Below are positions 18,561-32,751 of a stretch of 64,000 nt of DNA, in pieces. The DNA is from Mytilisepta virgata (taxonomy: Eukaryota > Mollusca > Bivalvia > Mytilida > Mytilidae): the NCBI GenBank assembly GCA_028015205.1, contig CM051516.1:31820230-31884229 (forward strand), in the 5' to 3' direction. Within the stretch, counting starts at the first letter, position 1, and each line of letters starts with the position of its first letter. Below the pieces are notes generated by a model. The model had not been told where the DNA came from and ran no database searches. It worked only from the letters and a program-made list of their open reading frames with translations. The position numbers were made by a program, and so were the translations under genes.

Positions 18561-19872
18561 TTTTAGCTCACCTGGCTATTGCCAGGGTGAGCTTTTGCCA
18601 TCACTTGGCGTCCGTCGTCCGTCCGTCGTCCGTCCGTCCGTCGTTAGCTTTTCATTCAAACATCTTCTCCTCAGAAACCATTTGGCCAATTCCAACCAAA
18701 CTTTGCATGAGTGGTGTATGGAAGGTCCTCAACAAAGTTTCCTCATTTAGTTCTGATTGGCCAAGAAACATGGCCACCAGAGGCAATTCTTGTTTCTGAT
18801 TGGCTGATTTTCAAAAATCTTCTCCTCTGAAACCACTGGGCCGATTGGTTTGAAACTTGATAGGAATGATCTATGACATGTCCTCTACAAACGGTCCTCA
18901 ATTTATTTTGATCTGACATAAAACATGGCTGTCATAGCTAAAAATAGAATATAGGGGTGCATGTGTTGTTTTTGGCTTATAACTTAAAAACCGTTACAGA
19001 TATCAAAAATCTGACATGGGCTAAAATTGATCAGCATGACAAGATCTACCTATCCTGAAATTTTGAAGGAAATCCCAAAACCCATGTAGGAGTTATTGCC
19101 CTTTTTTCCGTCAAATTTTCAAAATTTAACATTTTTCGTCATTTATCTCCAAAACTATTTGAGATAGAAGTGAAATGTAAATTTGAAAAATGTTTGCCAT
19201 GTTGAGGTCTACATACCCTGAAATTTTAAAGGAAATTCCAAAACCCATTTAGGAGTTGTTGCCCTTTTTTGTCAAATTTTTAAAATTTTTTCATTCAAAA
19301 ATCTTCTCCTCTGAAACCGCTGGGGCGATTGGTTTGAAACTTGATAGGAATGATTTATGACATGTCCTCTACAAACGATCCTCAATTTATTTTGATCTGA
19401 CATAAAACATGGCTGTCGTAGCTAAAAATAGGATATAGGGGTGCATGTGTTGTTTTTGGCTTATAACTTAAAAACCGTTACAGATATCAAAAATCTGACA
19501 TGGGGTAAAATTGATCAGCATGACAAGATCTACCTACCCTGAAATTTTGAAGGAAATCCCAAAACCCATTTAGGAGTTATTGCCCTTTTTTGTCAAATTT
19601 TCAAAATTTAACAGTTTTCGTCATTTATCTCCAAAACTATTTGAGATAGAAGTGAAATGTAAATTTGAAAAATATTTGCCATGTTGAGGTCTACCTACCC
19701 TGAAATTTTAAAGGAAATCCCAAAACCCATTTAGGAGTTATTGCCCTTTTTTGTCAAATAAATTTTCCCTGAACAATTGAACCAATTGCAACAAACTTGG
19801 TCAAATAGTTGATTAATTGTCCAATGAAAACCAGACTCCAGGTGAGCGATACAGGCTCTGGTGAGCCTCTAG
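18561..19872 (+). mobile_element. Full-length pearl-like element with 484-bp internal duplication
   Basis: The most complete copy. The left end TTTTAGCTCACC forms a hairpin with GGGTGAGCT (18561-18592), followed by a CGTCCGTCGTCC-type run. The right end is CCAGGTGAGCGATACAGG, hairpin GGCTC-TGGT-GAGCC, TCTAG|TTTT (CTAG 19869-19872). Two nearly identical units start at 18821 and 19305 (period 484): TCTCCTCTGAAACC, CATGGCTGTC, AAGATCTACCTA. No coding. Confidence 0.85.
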
Positions 19873-20540
19873 TTTTAAGTATGAAAAAAAAATCTTTAAA
19901 TCTTAAATTAAAAATGAAAAATGTTAATAGGAGTATTTTGAACATGATTGCATTTGACAAAGTCTGTGATGTCGCTAAGAGGAAAAATCTTCGAAACAGT
20001 TAAATTAGATTTATTTGTCCAATTTTTATATATCACAGACTGTTATTTTGATTAAGTTGATGCTCAGACTTAAATGATCATTTTTTTTCATGGATCCAAC
20101 ACAACACTTTTTTTTTTATTAACAAGTCAAATAAGTATTAAAAAATTTATTGATAAAAGGATAGTTTATTTTTAAGACTTAAAAAATAAATTAGACATGT
20201 TTGACCTGTAGACTATACTTCTCTGACCTGTTGTTTCCTATGTTGTCAGTTATGGTTTGTTCTAGGTTTGTTTTTTTGAGTTTTGTTGTGCTGAGTGTTT
20301 TCTTAAGTTTGGCGCGCGTCCTGCCATTTTACGACACTGGACATATTAAAAGATGACAAATATTTTGATCAAATAAAGTTAATCTTTTGAAAAGTAATTT
20401 TTTGTGTAAATTATGTGTTTGTGTTGGTTAACTGAAATGATGTTTTCGATTTTGGCATCTCTTAATCATTACAATTTTTTTTTAATTTTAAAAATACATT
20501 TTCGGTACTCTAGAGAAGTTTTCTCTATTTCAGTAAAATT
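19873..20540. other. No feature recognised
   Basis: AT-rich. Two short ORFs on opposite strands at 19754-20003 overlap the repeat end and are not supported. Confidence 0.4.
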
Positions 20541-22311
20541 GTATAGAATGTAGAAAAGGGCTTACCTCCTGCAATCAGTAGAGACATCATTGGATGTGGG
20601 CAAGGACCTGACCTCCTGCAACTAACAGAGATGGCATTGGGTGTGGGGGAGGGGCTTTAATACCAAGATAACATGGTCTCTGAAGCTGATATAAGTTTAC
20701 CATTGGACTCCAATGGAAATATCATTTTGTATGATAGAGCTCACCCATTTGGCATCAAATGTGAATGCAATGGTCCTCAGATGGCATGATTTCAAACTTT
20801 CATTTGGTTTGTACCAACAACCAAGACAGCTACTAAAGGTGAATTTAGTTTAATAGCTGCCTTAACAGTGTGGGAAAATCCACCTGTGTGAAACCACTCG
20901 TGATCAGCCAGTTGGAACTAGGTCCTCTTACTAGGGTCTCAGTTGTTCAGCTATTTAATCAATATATAAAATATAATTGTAGTGCATTTCAGAACCATGA
21001 TGATACAGACAACTTAGTAAGAGGATTTTTTAATAGGTTACACAAACTTGGTTGAAGAATGGAGAACAAGGAGTTGACCTTATGCAATCAATTCAAACGG
21101 CATTGGATGTGGCCTATGAGCTTACATCCTTCAATCAATAGAGATATCCTTAGATGTGGTTGAGGAGCTTACCAAGTTAACATGGTCTCTGAAGCTGATC
21201 CTAATTTAGCATTAAAACCCAACAGAAATATCATTTTGTCTGAAACAGATCAACCATTTTGCATCAAACTTGACTGCAATGTTCCTCAGATGTTTTAGAT
21301 GTGGCTGAGGAGCTTACGGAGAGAACATGGTCTTTGAAGCTAATCTTAATTTAGCATTGAAACCCAACAGAAATATCATTTTGTCTGAAACAGATCACCC
21401 AATTGGCATCAAACTTGACTGCAATGGTCCTTAGATGGGCTGCCTTATTTTAATGTCATTTGATTTATACATGTATCATCAATCAAGACATGCAGCTATT
21501 AAAAGTTAACTTAGTTTAATATAAGAAGCTAACAGTTTGGGAAAATCCACCTGTGTGAAACTACTCAACCAGTTAGAACTAGGTCCTGAAGTGGTCTTAT
21601 GACTAGAGTCAGTTGTTCAACTGTTTCATCAGTATATGAAATGTAAACATTTGTAGTGCATTTCAGAACCATGAAAAATGTAATCACTTGTTAGATGATT
21701 TGAAGGAAAAAGAAGACAACCTATACATACTTTCTGTAGAAGATCAAGCAAGACCACTTTTGTTCAGTAAGTTGTAAGATGTAATATCTAATGAAACGTA
21801 CCCCAAAATACCGAAATAAATGTGATGTACAGTATGGCCATTCCATTGACTGACAACTCATCATCTGTGCTCGAGATCAAAATATTGGAAAACTGGTTAA
21901 AGATATAATGATGAATTAATAAGCACAACAATCAAAAATCAAAACAAAACAAACAGGTATCCAACCTCAGCTAAGGGTTGCCTCTGCATCAAAAGGAAGA
22001 GCCTTAGAAATTTCTGGTAATTTTTGTCAAATTTTGAATGGAAAATTTAAAGGCATTTGAGTAATAGTTACCTTACCGTAATAACTCTAATTATTGGACG
22101 GCTAATTATTCGACACTTGAAAATTCAAGGAAAATTGAATTTTTTGATAACTCTATTTTTCCGACGATTTCAAAATTGTCAAAGTTACGATCGTTGTTCT
22201 CCAGTGGTGCCAGTCAGTAATTTAACTTAGGTAAGTTAATTACTTTCAGTCCTCAGCGAGTGTTTATTTCGTCTTTCTAAACCATTTAAAGTATCGTACT
22301 ACGACATTGTT
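20541..22311 (+). repeat. Degenerate left flank of the exon-bearing tandem array
   Basis: Contains array landmarks in broken order: the CCTGCAATCAATAGAGAC subrepeat, pearl-core derived TGTCTGAAACAGATCACC, and two exon copies. One is truncated after GATACAGAC at about 21010; the other (21667-21766) is shortened in frame. A block at about 22070-22310 (CTAATTATTGGACGGC) is absent from later units and looks like a separate insertion. Confidence 0.75.
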
Positions 22312-25300
22312 ATAAGATGTAATATCTAATGAAACACATGAAACATATCCCAAAATACCGAAATAAATGTGATGTACAGTATGGCCATTTCATTGACTGA
22401 CAAGTTCAAAGTTTGGTGTTTTTTTAATAGGTTAGACAAAGTTGATTGAAGAATGGTGAAGTGGACAAGTGGCTGACCTCCTGCAATCAATAGAGATGCC
22501 ATTGGATGTGGGGGAAGGGCTTACCTCCTGCAATCAATAGACGGCATTTGATGTGGACGAGGGACTTACTAAGATAACATGGTATCTGAATCTGATCATA
22601 GTTGAGCATTGAACCCCAATGGAATGGTGAAGTATTTAAAAAAGTAAGGTATGTAGAATAGAAACTATTGGTTTTTCAAAATATACAATGGAATGGTTGT
22701 ATGCTGGTTCATAATTGGTGTAACGCATACTAGAGTCAGTTGTTCAACTGTTTCATCAGTATATAAAATGTAAACATTTGTAGTGCATTTCAGAACCCTG
22801 ATGATACAGACTACTCACAAAGATGGCGTAATCACTTGTTAGATGATTTGAAGGAAAAAGACAACCTATACATACTTTCTGTAGAAGATCAAGCAAGACC
22901 ACTTTTGTTCAGTAAGTTGTAAGATGTAATATCTAATGAAACGTACCCCAAAATACCAAAATAAATGTGATGTACAGTATGGCCATTTCATTGACTAACA
23001 AGTCATCAACAATGCTCGAGATCAAAATATTGGAAAACTGGTTAAAGATATAATGATGAATTAATAAGCACAACCATCAAAAATCAAAACAAAACAAACA
23101 GGTATCCAACCTCAGCTAAGTGTTGCCTCTGCATCAAAAGAAAGAGCCTTACAAATTTATGGTAATTTTTGTCAAATTTTGAACGGAAAATTTAAAGGCA
23201 TTTGAGTAACAGTTACCTTAATATGATTTATTATCTTATTTAATAATTTCATAGTAAGGAGGAAGCAGGATACAGCTCAAAGTTTGATGATTTTTGAATA
23301 GGTTAGACAAACTTGATTGAAAAATGGTGATGTGGGTGATTGGCTGACCTGCAATCAATAGAGACGGCATTTGGATGTTTGCGATTGGCTTTACCTGCTG
23401 CAATCAATAGAGATGACATTGGATGTGAACAAGAATTGACCTACTGCAATCAGTAGAGACAGCATTGGATGTGGGTCAGTAGCTATACTGCTGCAAATCA
23501 ATTCAGATCAGGCATTGGATGTTGGCAAAGAGCTTACCTCCTGCAATCAATAGAGACATCGTTAGATGTGGTTGAGGAGCTTACCAAGTTAACATGGTCT
23601 CTGAAGCTGATCCTAATTTAGCATTGAAACCCAATAGAAATATCATTTTGTCTGAAACAGATCACCCATTTTGCATCAAACTTTACTGCAATGGTCCTTA
23701 GAGGGCACGCTTTCAAAATGTCATTTGATTTATACATGTATCACCAACCAAGACATGCAGCTATTAAAAGTCAACTTAGTTTAATATAAGAAGGTAACAG
23801 TGTGGGAAAATCCACCTGTGTGAAACCACCCAACCAATTGAAACTAGGTCCTGAAGTGGTCCTCTTACTAGAGTCAGTTGTTCAACTTTTTCATCAGTAT
23901 ATAAAATGTAAACATTTGTAGTGCATTTCAGAACCCTGATGTCACAGACTACTCACAAAGATGGCGTAATCACTTAGATGATTTGAAGGAAAAAGACAAC
24001 CTATACATACTTTCTGTAGAAGATCAAGCAAGACCACTTTTGTTCAGTAAGTTGTAAGATGTAATATCTAATGAAACATATCCCAAAATACCGAAATAAA
24101 TGTGATGTACAGTATGGCCATTTCATTGACTGACAAGTTCAAAGTTTGGTGTGTTTTTAATAGGTTAGACAGAGTTGATTGAAGAATGGTGAAGTGGACA
24201 AGTGGCTGACCTCCTGCAATCAATAGACAGCATTGGATGTGGAAGAGGGACTTACCAAGATAACATGGTATCTGAATCTGATAGTTGAGCATTGAACCCC
24301 AATGGAATGGTGAAGTATTTAAAAAAGTAAGGTATGTAGAATAGAAACTTTATTGGTTTTTCAAAACATACAATGGAATGGTGGTATGCTGGTTCATAAT
24401 TGGTGTAACGCATACTAGAGTCAGTTGTTCAACTGTTTCATCAGTATATAAAATGTAAACATTTGTAGTGCATTTCAGAACCCTGAAGATACAGACTACT
24501 CACAAAGATGGCGTAATCACTTGTTAGATGATTTGAAGGAAAAAGACAACCTATACATACTTTCTGTAGAAGATCAAGCAAGACCACTTTTGTTCAGTAA
24601 GTTGTAAGATGTAATATCTAATGAAACGTACCCCAAAATACCAAAATAAATGTGATGTACAGTATGGCCATTTCATTGACTGACAAGTCATCAACAATGC
24701 TCGAGATCAAAATATTGGAAAACTGGTTAAAGATATAATGATGAATTAATAAGCACAACCATCAAAAATCAAAACAAAACAAACAGGTATCCAACCTCAG
24801 CTAAGTGTTGCCTCTGCACAAAAATAAAGAGCCTTAGAAATTTATGGTAATTTTTGTCAAATTTTGAACGGAAAATTTAAAGGCATTTGAGTAACAGTTA
24901 CCTTAATATGATTTATTATCTTATTTATTAATTTCATAGTAAGGAGGAAGCAGGATACAGCTCAAATTTGATGATTTTTGAATAGGTTAGACAAACTAGA
25001 TTGAAAAATGGTGAAGTGGGCGATTGGCTGACCTGCAATCAATAGAGACGGCATTTGGATGTTTGCGATTGGCTTTACCTGCTGCAATCAATAGAGACAG
25101 CATTGGATGTGGGTGAGTAGCTATACTGCTGCAAATCAATTCAGATCAGGCATTGGATGTTGGCAAAGAGCTTACCTCCTGCAATCAATAGAGACATCGT
25201 TAGATGTGGTTGAGGAGCTTACCAAGTTAACATGGTCTCTGAAGCTGATCCTAATTTAGCATTGAAACCCAATAGAAATATCATTTTGTCTGAAACAGAT

Positions 25301-28300
25301 CACCCATTTTGCATCAAACTTGACTGCAATGGTCCTTAGAGGGCCCGCTTTCAAAATGTCATTTGATTTATACATGTATCACCAACCAAGACATGCAGCT
25401 ATTAAAAGTCAACTTAGTTTAATATAAGAAGGTAACAGTGTGGGAAAATCCACCTGTGTGAAACCACCCAACCAATTGAAACTAGGTCCTGAAGTGGTCC
25501 TCTTACTAGAGTCAGTTGTTCAACTTTTTCATCAGTATATAAAATGTAAACATTTGTAGTGCATTTCAGAACCCTGATGACACAGACTACTCACAAAGAT
25601 GGCGTAATCACTTGGTTGATTTGAAGGAAAAAGACAACCTATACATACTTTCTGTAGAAGATCAAGCAAGACCACTTTTGTTCAGTAAGTTGTAAGATGT
25701 AATATCTAATGAAACATATCCCAAAATACCGAAATAAATGTGATGTACAGTATGGCCATTTCATTGACTGACAAGTTCAAAGTATGGTGTTTTTTTAATA
25801 GGTTAGACAGAGTTGATTGAAGAATGGTGAAGTGGACAAGTGGATGACCTCCTGCAATCAATAGACAGCATTGGATGTGGAAGAGGGACTTGCCAAGATA
25901 ACATGGTATCTGAATCTGATAGTTGAGCATTGAACCCCAATGGAATGGTGAAGTATTTAAAAAAGTAAGGTATGTAGAATAGAAACTTTATTGGTTTTTC
26001 AAAACATACAATGGAATGGTGGTATGCTGGTTCATAATTGGTGTAACGCATACTAGAGTCAGTTGTTCAACTGTTTCATCAGTATATAAAATGTAAACAT
26101 TTGTAGTGCATTTCAGAACCCTGAAGATACAGACTACTCACAAAGATGGCGTAATCGCTTGTTAGATGATTTGAAGGAAAAAGACAACCTATACATACTT
26201 TCTGTAGAAGATCAAGCAAGACCACTTTTGTTCAGTAAGTTGTAAGATGTAATATCTAATGAAACGTACCCCAAAATACCAAAATAAATGTGATGTACAG
26301 TATGGCCATTTCATTGACTGACAAGTCATCAACAATGCTCGAGATCAAAATATTGGAAAACTGGTTAAAGATATAATGATGAATTAATAAGCACAACCAT
26401 CAAAAATCAAAACAAAACAAACAGGTATCCAACCTCAGCTAAGTGTTGCCTCTGCATCAAAAGAAAGAGCCTTACAAATTTATGGTAATTTTTGTCAAAT
26501 TTTGAACGGAAAATTTAAAGGCATTTGAGTAACAGTTACCTTAATATGATTTATTATCTTATTTATTAATTTCATAGTAAGGAGGAAGCAGGATACAGCT
26601 CAAAGTTTGATGATTTGAATAGGTTAGACAAACTTGATTGAAAAATGGTGAAGTGGGCGATTGGCTGACCTGCAATCAATAGAGACGGCATTTGGATGTT
26701 TGCGATTGGCTTTACCTGCTGCAATCAATAGAGACAGCATTGGATGTGGGTGAGTAGCTGTACTGCTGCAAATCAATTCAGATCAGGCATTGGATGTTGG
26801 CAAAGAGCTTACCTCCTGCAATCAATAGCGACATCGTTAGATGTGGTTGAGGAGCTTACCAAGTTAACATGGTCTCTGAAGCTGATCCTAATTTAGCATT
26901 GAAACCCAATAGAAATATCATTTTGTCTGAAACAGATCACCCATTTTGCATCAAACTTTACTGCAATGGTCCTTAGAGGGCCCGCTTTCAAAATGTCATT
27001 TGATTTATACATGTATCACCAACCAAGACATGCAGCTATTAAAAGTCAACTTAGTTTAATATAAGAAGGTAACAGTGTGGGAAAATCCACCTGTGTGAAA
27101 CCACCCAACCAGTTGAAACTAGGTCCTGAAGTGGTCCTCTAACTAGAGTCAGTTGTTCAACTGTTTCATCAGTATATAAAATGTAAACATTTGTAGTGCA
27201 TTTCAGAACCCTGATGACACAGACTACTCACAAAGATGGCGTAATCACTTGGATGATTTGAAGGAAAAAGACAACCTATACATACTTTCTGTAGAAGATC
27301 ATGCAAGACCACTTTTGTTCAGTAAGTTGTAAGATGTAATATCTAATGAAACATATCCCAAAATACCGAAATAAATGTGATGTACAGTATGGCCATTTCA
27401 TTGACTGACAAGTTCAAAGTTTGGTGTGTTTTTAATAGGGTAGACAGAGTTGATTGAAGAATGGTGAAGTGGACAAGTGGCTGACCTCCTGCAATCAATA
27501 GACAGCATTGGATGTGGAAGAGGGACTTACCAAGATAACATGGTATCTGAATCTGATAGTTGAGCATTGAACCCCAATGGAATGTTGAAGTATTTAAAAA
27601 AGTAAGGTATGTAGAATAGAAACTTTATTGGTTTTTCAAAACATACAATGGAATGGTGGTATGCTGGTTCATAATTGGTGTAACGCATACTAGAGTCAGT
27701 TGTTCAACTGTTTCATCAGTATGTAAAATGTAAACATTTATAGTGCATTTCAGAACCCTGAAGATACAGACTACTCACAAAGATGGCATAATCACTTGTT
27801 AGATGATTTGAAGGAAAAAGACAACCTATACATACTTTCTGTAGAAGATCAAGCAAGACCACTTTTGTTCAGTAAGTTGTAAGATGTAATATCTAATGAA
27901 ACGTACCCCAAAATACCAAAATAAATGTGATGTACAGTATGGCCATTTCATTGACTGACAAGTCATCAACAATGCTCAAGATCAAAATATTGGAAAACTG
28001 GTTAAAGATATAATGATGAATTAATAAGCACAACCATCAAAAATCAAAACAAAACAAACAGGTATCCAACCTCAGCTAAGTGTTGCCTCTGCATCAAAAG
28101 AAAGAGCCTTACAAATTTATGGTAATTTTTGTCAAATTTTGAACGGAAAATTTAAAGGCATTTGAGTAACAGTTACCTTAATATGATTTATTATCTTATT
28201 TATTAATTTCATAGTAAGGAGGAAGCAGGATACAGCTCAATGTTTGATGATTTTTGAATAGGTTAGACAAACTTGATTGAAAAATGGTGAAGTGGGCGAC

Positions 28301-31300
28301 TGGCTGACCTGCAATCAATAGAGACGGCATTTGGATGTTTGCGATTGGCTTTACCTGCTGCAATCAATAGAGACAGCATGGATGTGGGTGAGTAGCTATA
28401 CTGCTGCAAATCAATTCAGATCAGGCATTGGATGTTGGCAAAGAGCTTACCTCCTGCAATCAATAGAGACATCGTTAGATTTGGTTGAGGAGCTTACCAT
28501 GTTAACATGGTCTCTGAAGCTGATCCTAATTTAGCATTGAAACCCAATAGAAATATCATTTTGTCTGAAACAGATCACCCATTTTGCATCAAACTTGACT
28601 GCAATGGTCCTTAGAGGGCCCGCTTTCAAAATGTCATTTGATTTATACATGTATCACCAACCAAGACATGCAGCTATTAAAAGTCAACTTAGTTTAATAT
28701 AAGAAGGTAACAGTGTGGGAAAATCCACCTGTGTGAAACCACCCAACCAATTGAAACTAGGTCCTGAAGTGGTCCTCTTACTAGAGTCAGTTGTTCAACT
28801 TTTTCATCAGTATATAAAATGTAAACATTTGTAGTGCATTTCAGAACCCTGATGACACAGACTACTCACAAAGATGGCGTAATCACTTGGTTGATTTGAA
28901 GGAAAAAGACAACCTATACATACTTTCTGTAGAAGATCAAGCAAGACCACTTTTGTTCAGTAAGTTGTAAGATGTAATATCTAATGAAACATATCCCAAA
29001 ATACCGAAATAAATGTGATGTACAGTATGGCCATTTCATTGACTGACAAGTTCAAAGTTTGGTGTGTTTTTAATAGGTTAGACAGAGTTGATTGAAGAAT
29101 GGTGAAGTGGACAAGTGGCTGACCTCCTGCAATCAATAGACAGCATTGGATGTGGAAGAGGGACTTACCAAGATAACATGGTATCTGAATCTGATAGTTG
29201 AGCATTGAACCCCAATGGAATGGTGAAGTATTTAAAAAAGTAAGGTATGTAGAATAGAAACTTTATTGGTTTTTCAAAAAATACAATGGAATGGTGGTAT
29301 GCTGGTTCATAATTGGTGTAACGCATACTAGAGTCAGTTGTTCAACTGTTTCATCAGTATATAAAATGTAAACATTTGTAGTGCATTTCAGAACCCTGAA
29401 GATACAGACTACTCACAGAGATGGCGTAATCACTTGTTAGATGATTTGAAGGAAAAAGACAACCTATACATACTTTCTGTAGAAGATCAAGCAAGACCAC
29501 TTTTGTTCAGTAAGTTGTAAGATGTAATATCTAATGAAACGTACCCCAAAATACCAAAATAAATGTGATGTACAGTATGGCCATTTCATTGACTGACAAG
29601 TCATCAACAATGCTCGAGATCAAAATATTGGAAAACTGGTTAAAGATATAATGATGAATTAATAAGCACAACCATCAAAAATCAAAACAAAACAAACAGG
29701 TATCCAACCTCAGCTAAGTGTAGCCTCTGCACCAAAATAAAGAGCCTTAGAAATTTATGGTAATTTTTGTCAAATTTTGAACGGAAAATTTAAAGGCATT
29801 TGAGTAACAGTTACCTTAATATGATTTATTATCTTATTTATTAATTTCATAGTAAGGAGGAAGCAGGATACAGCTCAAAGTTTGATGATTTTTGAATAGG
29901 TTAGACAAACTTGATTGAAAAATGGTGAAGTGGGCGATTGGCTGACCTGCAATCAATAGAGACGGCATTTGGATGTTTGCGATTGGCTTTACCTGCTGCA
30001 ATCAATAGAGACAGCATTGGATGTGGGTGAGTAGCTGTACTGCTGCAAATAAATTCAGATCAGGCATTGGATGTTGGCAAAGAGCTTACCTCCTGCAATC
30101 AATAGCGACATCGTTAGATGTGGTTGAGGAGCTTACCAAGTTAACATGGTCTCTGAAGCTGATCCTAATTTAGCATTGAAACCCAATAGAAATATCATTT
30201 TGTCTGAAACAGATCACCCATTTTGCATCAAACTTTACTGCAATGGTCCTTAGAGGGCCCGCTTTCAAAATGTCATTTGATTTATACATGTATCACCAAC
30301 CAAGACATGCAGCTATTAAAAGTCAACTTAGTTTAATATAAGAAGGTAACAGTGTGGGAAAATACACCTGTGTGAAACCACCCAACCAGTTGAAACTAGG
30401 TCCTGAAGTGGTCCTCTAACTAGAGTCAGTTGTTCAACTGTTTCATCAGTATATAAAATGTAAACATTTGTAGTGCATTTCAGAACCCTGATGACACAGA
30501 CTACTCACAAAGATGGCGTAATCACTTGGATGATTTGAAGGAAAATGACAACCTATACATACTTTCTGTAGAAGATCATGCAAGACCACTTTTGTTCAGT
30601 AAGTTGTAAGATGTAATATCTAATGAAACATATCCCAAAATACCGAAATAAATGTGATGTACAGTATGGCCATTTCATTGACTGACAAGTTCAAAGTTTG
30701 GTGTGTTTTTAATAGGTTAGACAGAGTTGATTGAAGAATGGTGAAGTGGACAAGTGGCTGACCTCCTGCAATCAATAGACAGCATTGGATGTGGAAGAGG
30801 GACTTACCAAGATAACATGGTATCTGAATCTGATAGTTGAGCATTGAACCCCAATGGAATGTTGAAGTATTTAAAAAAGTAAGGTATGTAGAATAGAAAC
30901 TTTATTGGTTTTTCAAAACATACAATGGAATGGTGGTATGCTGGTTCATAATTGGTGTAACGCATACTAGAGTCAGTTGTTCAACTGTTTCATCAGTATG
31001 TTAAATGTAAACATTTATAGTGCATTTCAGAACCCTGAAGATACAGACTACTCACAAAGATGGCGTAATCACTTGTTAGATGATTTGAAGGAAAAAGACA
31101 ACCTATACATACTTTCTGTAGAAGATCAAGCAAGACCACTTTTGTTCAGTAAGTTGTAAGATGTAATATCTAATGAAACGTACCCCAAAATACCAAAATA
31201 AATGTGATGTACAGTATGGCCATTTCATTGACTGACAAGTCATCAACAATGCTCGAGATCAAAATATTGGAAAACTGGTTAAAGATATAATGATGAATTA

Positions 31301-32751
31301 ATAAGCACAACCATCAAAAATCAAAACAAAACAAACAGGTATCCAACCTCAGCTAAGTGTTGCCTCTGCATCAAAAGAAAGAGCCTTACAAATTTATGGT
31401 AATTTTTTTCAAATTTTGAACGGAAAATTTAAAGGCATTTGAGTAACAGTTACCTTAATATGATTTATTATCTTATTTATTAATTTCATAGTAAGGAGGA
31501 AGCAGGATACAGCTCAATGTTTGATGATTTTTGAATAGGTTAGACAAACTTGATTGAAAAATGGTGAAGTGGGCGTCTGGCTGACCTGCAATCAATAGAG
31601 ACGGCATTTGGATGTTTGCGATTGGCTTTACCTGCTGCAATCAATAGAGACAGCATGGATGTGGGTGAGTAGCTATACTGCTGCAAATCAATTCAGATCA
31701 GGCATTGGATGTTGGCAAAGAGCTTACCTCCTGCAATCAATAGCGACATCGTTAGATGTGGTTGAGGAGCTTACCAAGTTAACATGGTCTCTGAAGCTGA
31801 TCCTAATTTAGCATTGAAACCCAATAGAAATATCATTTTGTCTGAAACAGATCACCCATTTTGCATCAAACTTGACTGCAATGGTCCTTAGAGGGCCCGC
31901 TTTCAAAATGTCATTTGATTTATACATGTATCACGAACCAAGACATGCAGCTATTGAAAGTCAACTTAGTTTAATATAAGAAGGTAACAGTGTGGGAAAA
32001 TACACCTGTGTGAAACCACCCAACCAGTTGAAATTAGGTCCTGAAGTGGTCCTCTTACTAGAGTCAGTTGTTCAACTTTTTCATCAGTATATAAAATGTA
32101 AACATTTGTAGTGCATTTCAGAACCCTGATGACACAGACTACTCACAAAGATGGCGTAATAACTTGTTAGATGATTTGAAGGAAAAAGACAACCTATACA
32201 TACTTTCTGTAGAAGATCAAGCAAGACCACTTTTGTTCAGTAAGTTGTAAGATGTAATATCTAATGAAACATATCCCAAAATACCGAAATAAATGTGATG
32301 TACAGTATGGCCATTTCATTGACTGACAAGTTCAAAGTTTGGTGTTTTTTTAATAGGTTAGACAGAGTTGATTGAAGAATGGTGAAGTGGACAAGTGGCT
32401 GACCTCCTGCAATCAATAGACAGCATTGGATGTGGAAGAGGGACTTACCAAGATAACATGGTATCTGAATCTGATAGTTGAGCATTGAACCCCAATGGAA
32501 TGGTGAAGTATTTAAAAAAGTAAGGTTTTTCAAAATATACAATGGAATGGTTGTATGCTGGTTCACAATTGGTGTAACGCATACTAGAGTCAGTTGTTCA
32601 ACTGTTTCATCAGTATATAAAATGTAAACATTTGTTGTGCATTTCAGATACTACTCACAAAGATGGCGTAATAACTTGTTGGATGATTTGGAAAAAAAAG
32701 ATAACCTATACATACTTTCTGTAGAAGATCAAGCAAGACCACTTTTGTTCA
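21667..32751 (+). CDS. Repeated exon-like segment (13 intact copies plus 1 altered), gene unrecognised
   Basis: Each copy follows GTGCATTTCAG and precedes the strong donor GTAAGT. Copies: 21667-21766, 22794-22911, 23932-24046, 24479-24596, 25570-25684, 26117-26234, 27207-27321, 27754-27871, 28845-28959, 29392-29509, 30484-30598, 31031-31148, 32122-32239; altered 32648-32751. Only one frame is open, reading NP(D/E)DTDYSQRWRNHL, then DLKEKDN and LYILSVEDQARPLLF. Lengths are 100, 115 or 118 nt, all 3n+1, so indels between copies are whole codons. Some amino-acid changes occur (Q to H in 27207 and 30484, R to H in 27754, K to N in 30484). The 32648 copy has lost its start and changed phase. I do not recognise the protein. 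It may be one exon of a larger gene amplified with its introns, or a satellite descended from such a gene. Confidence 0.6.

Noticed and set aside
24068..32566. A 74-codon minus-strand ORF repeated six times, nearly identical
   Set aside because: Its period equals the 1,638-bp DNA repeat and it overlaps intronic sequence and pearl-derived DNA. There is no splice or protein motif support; identity follows from recent amplification.
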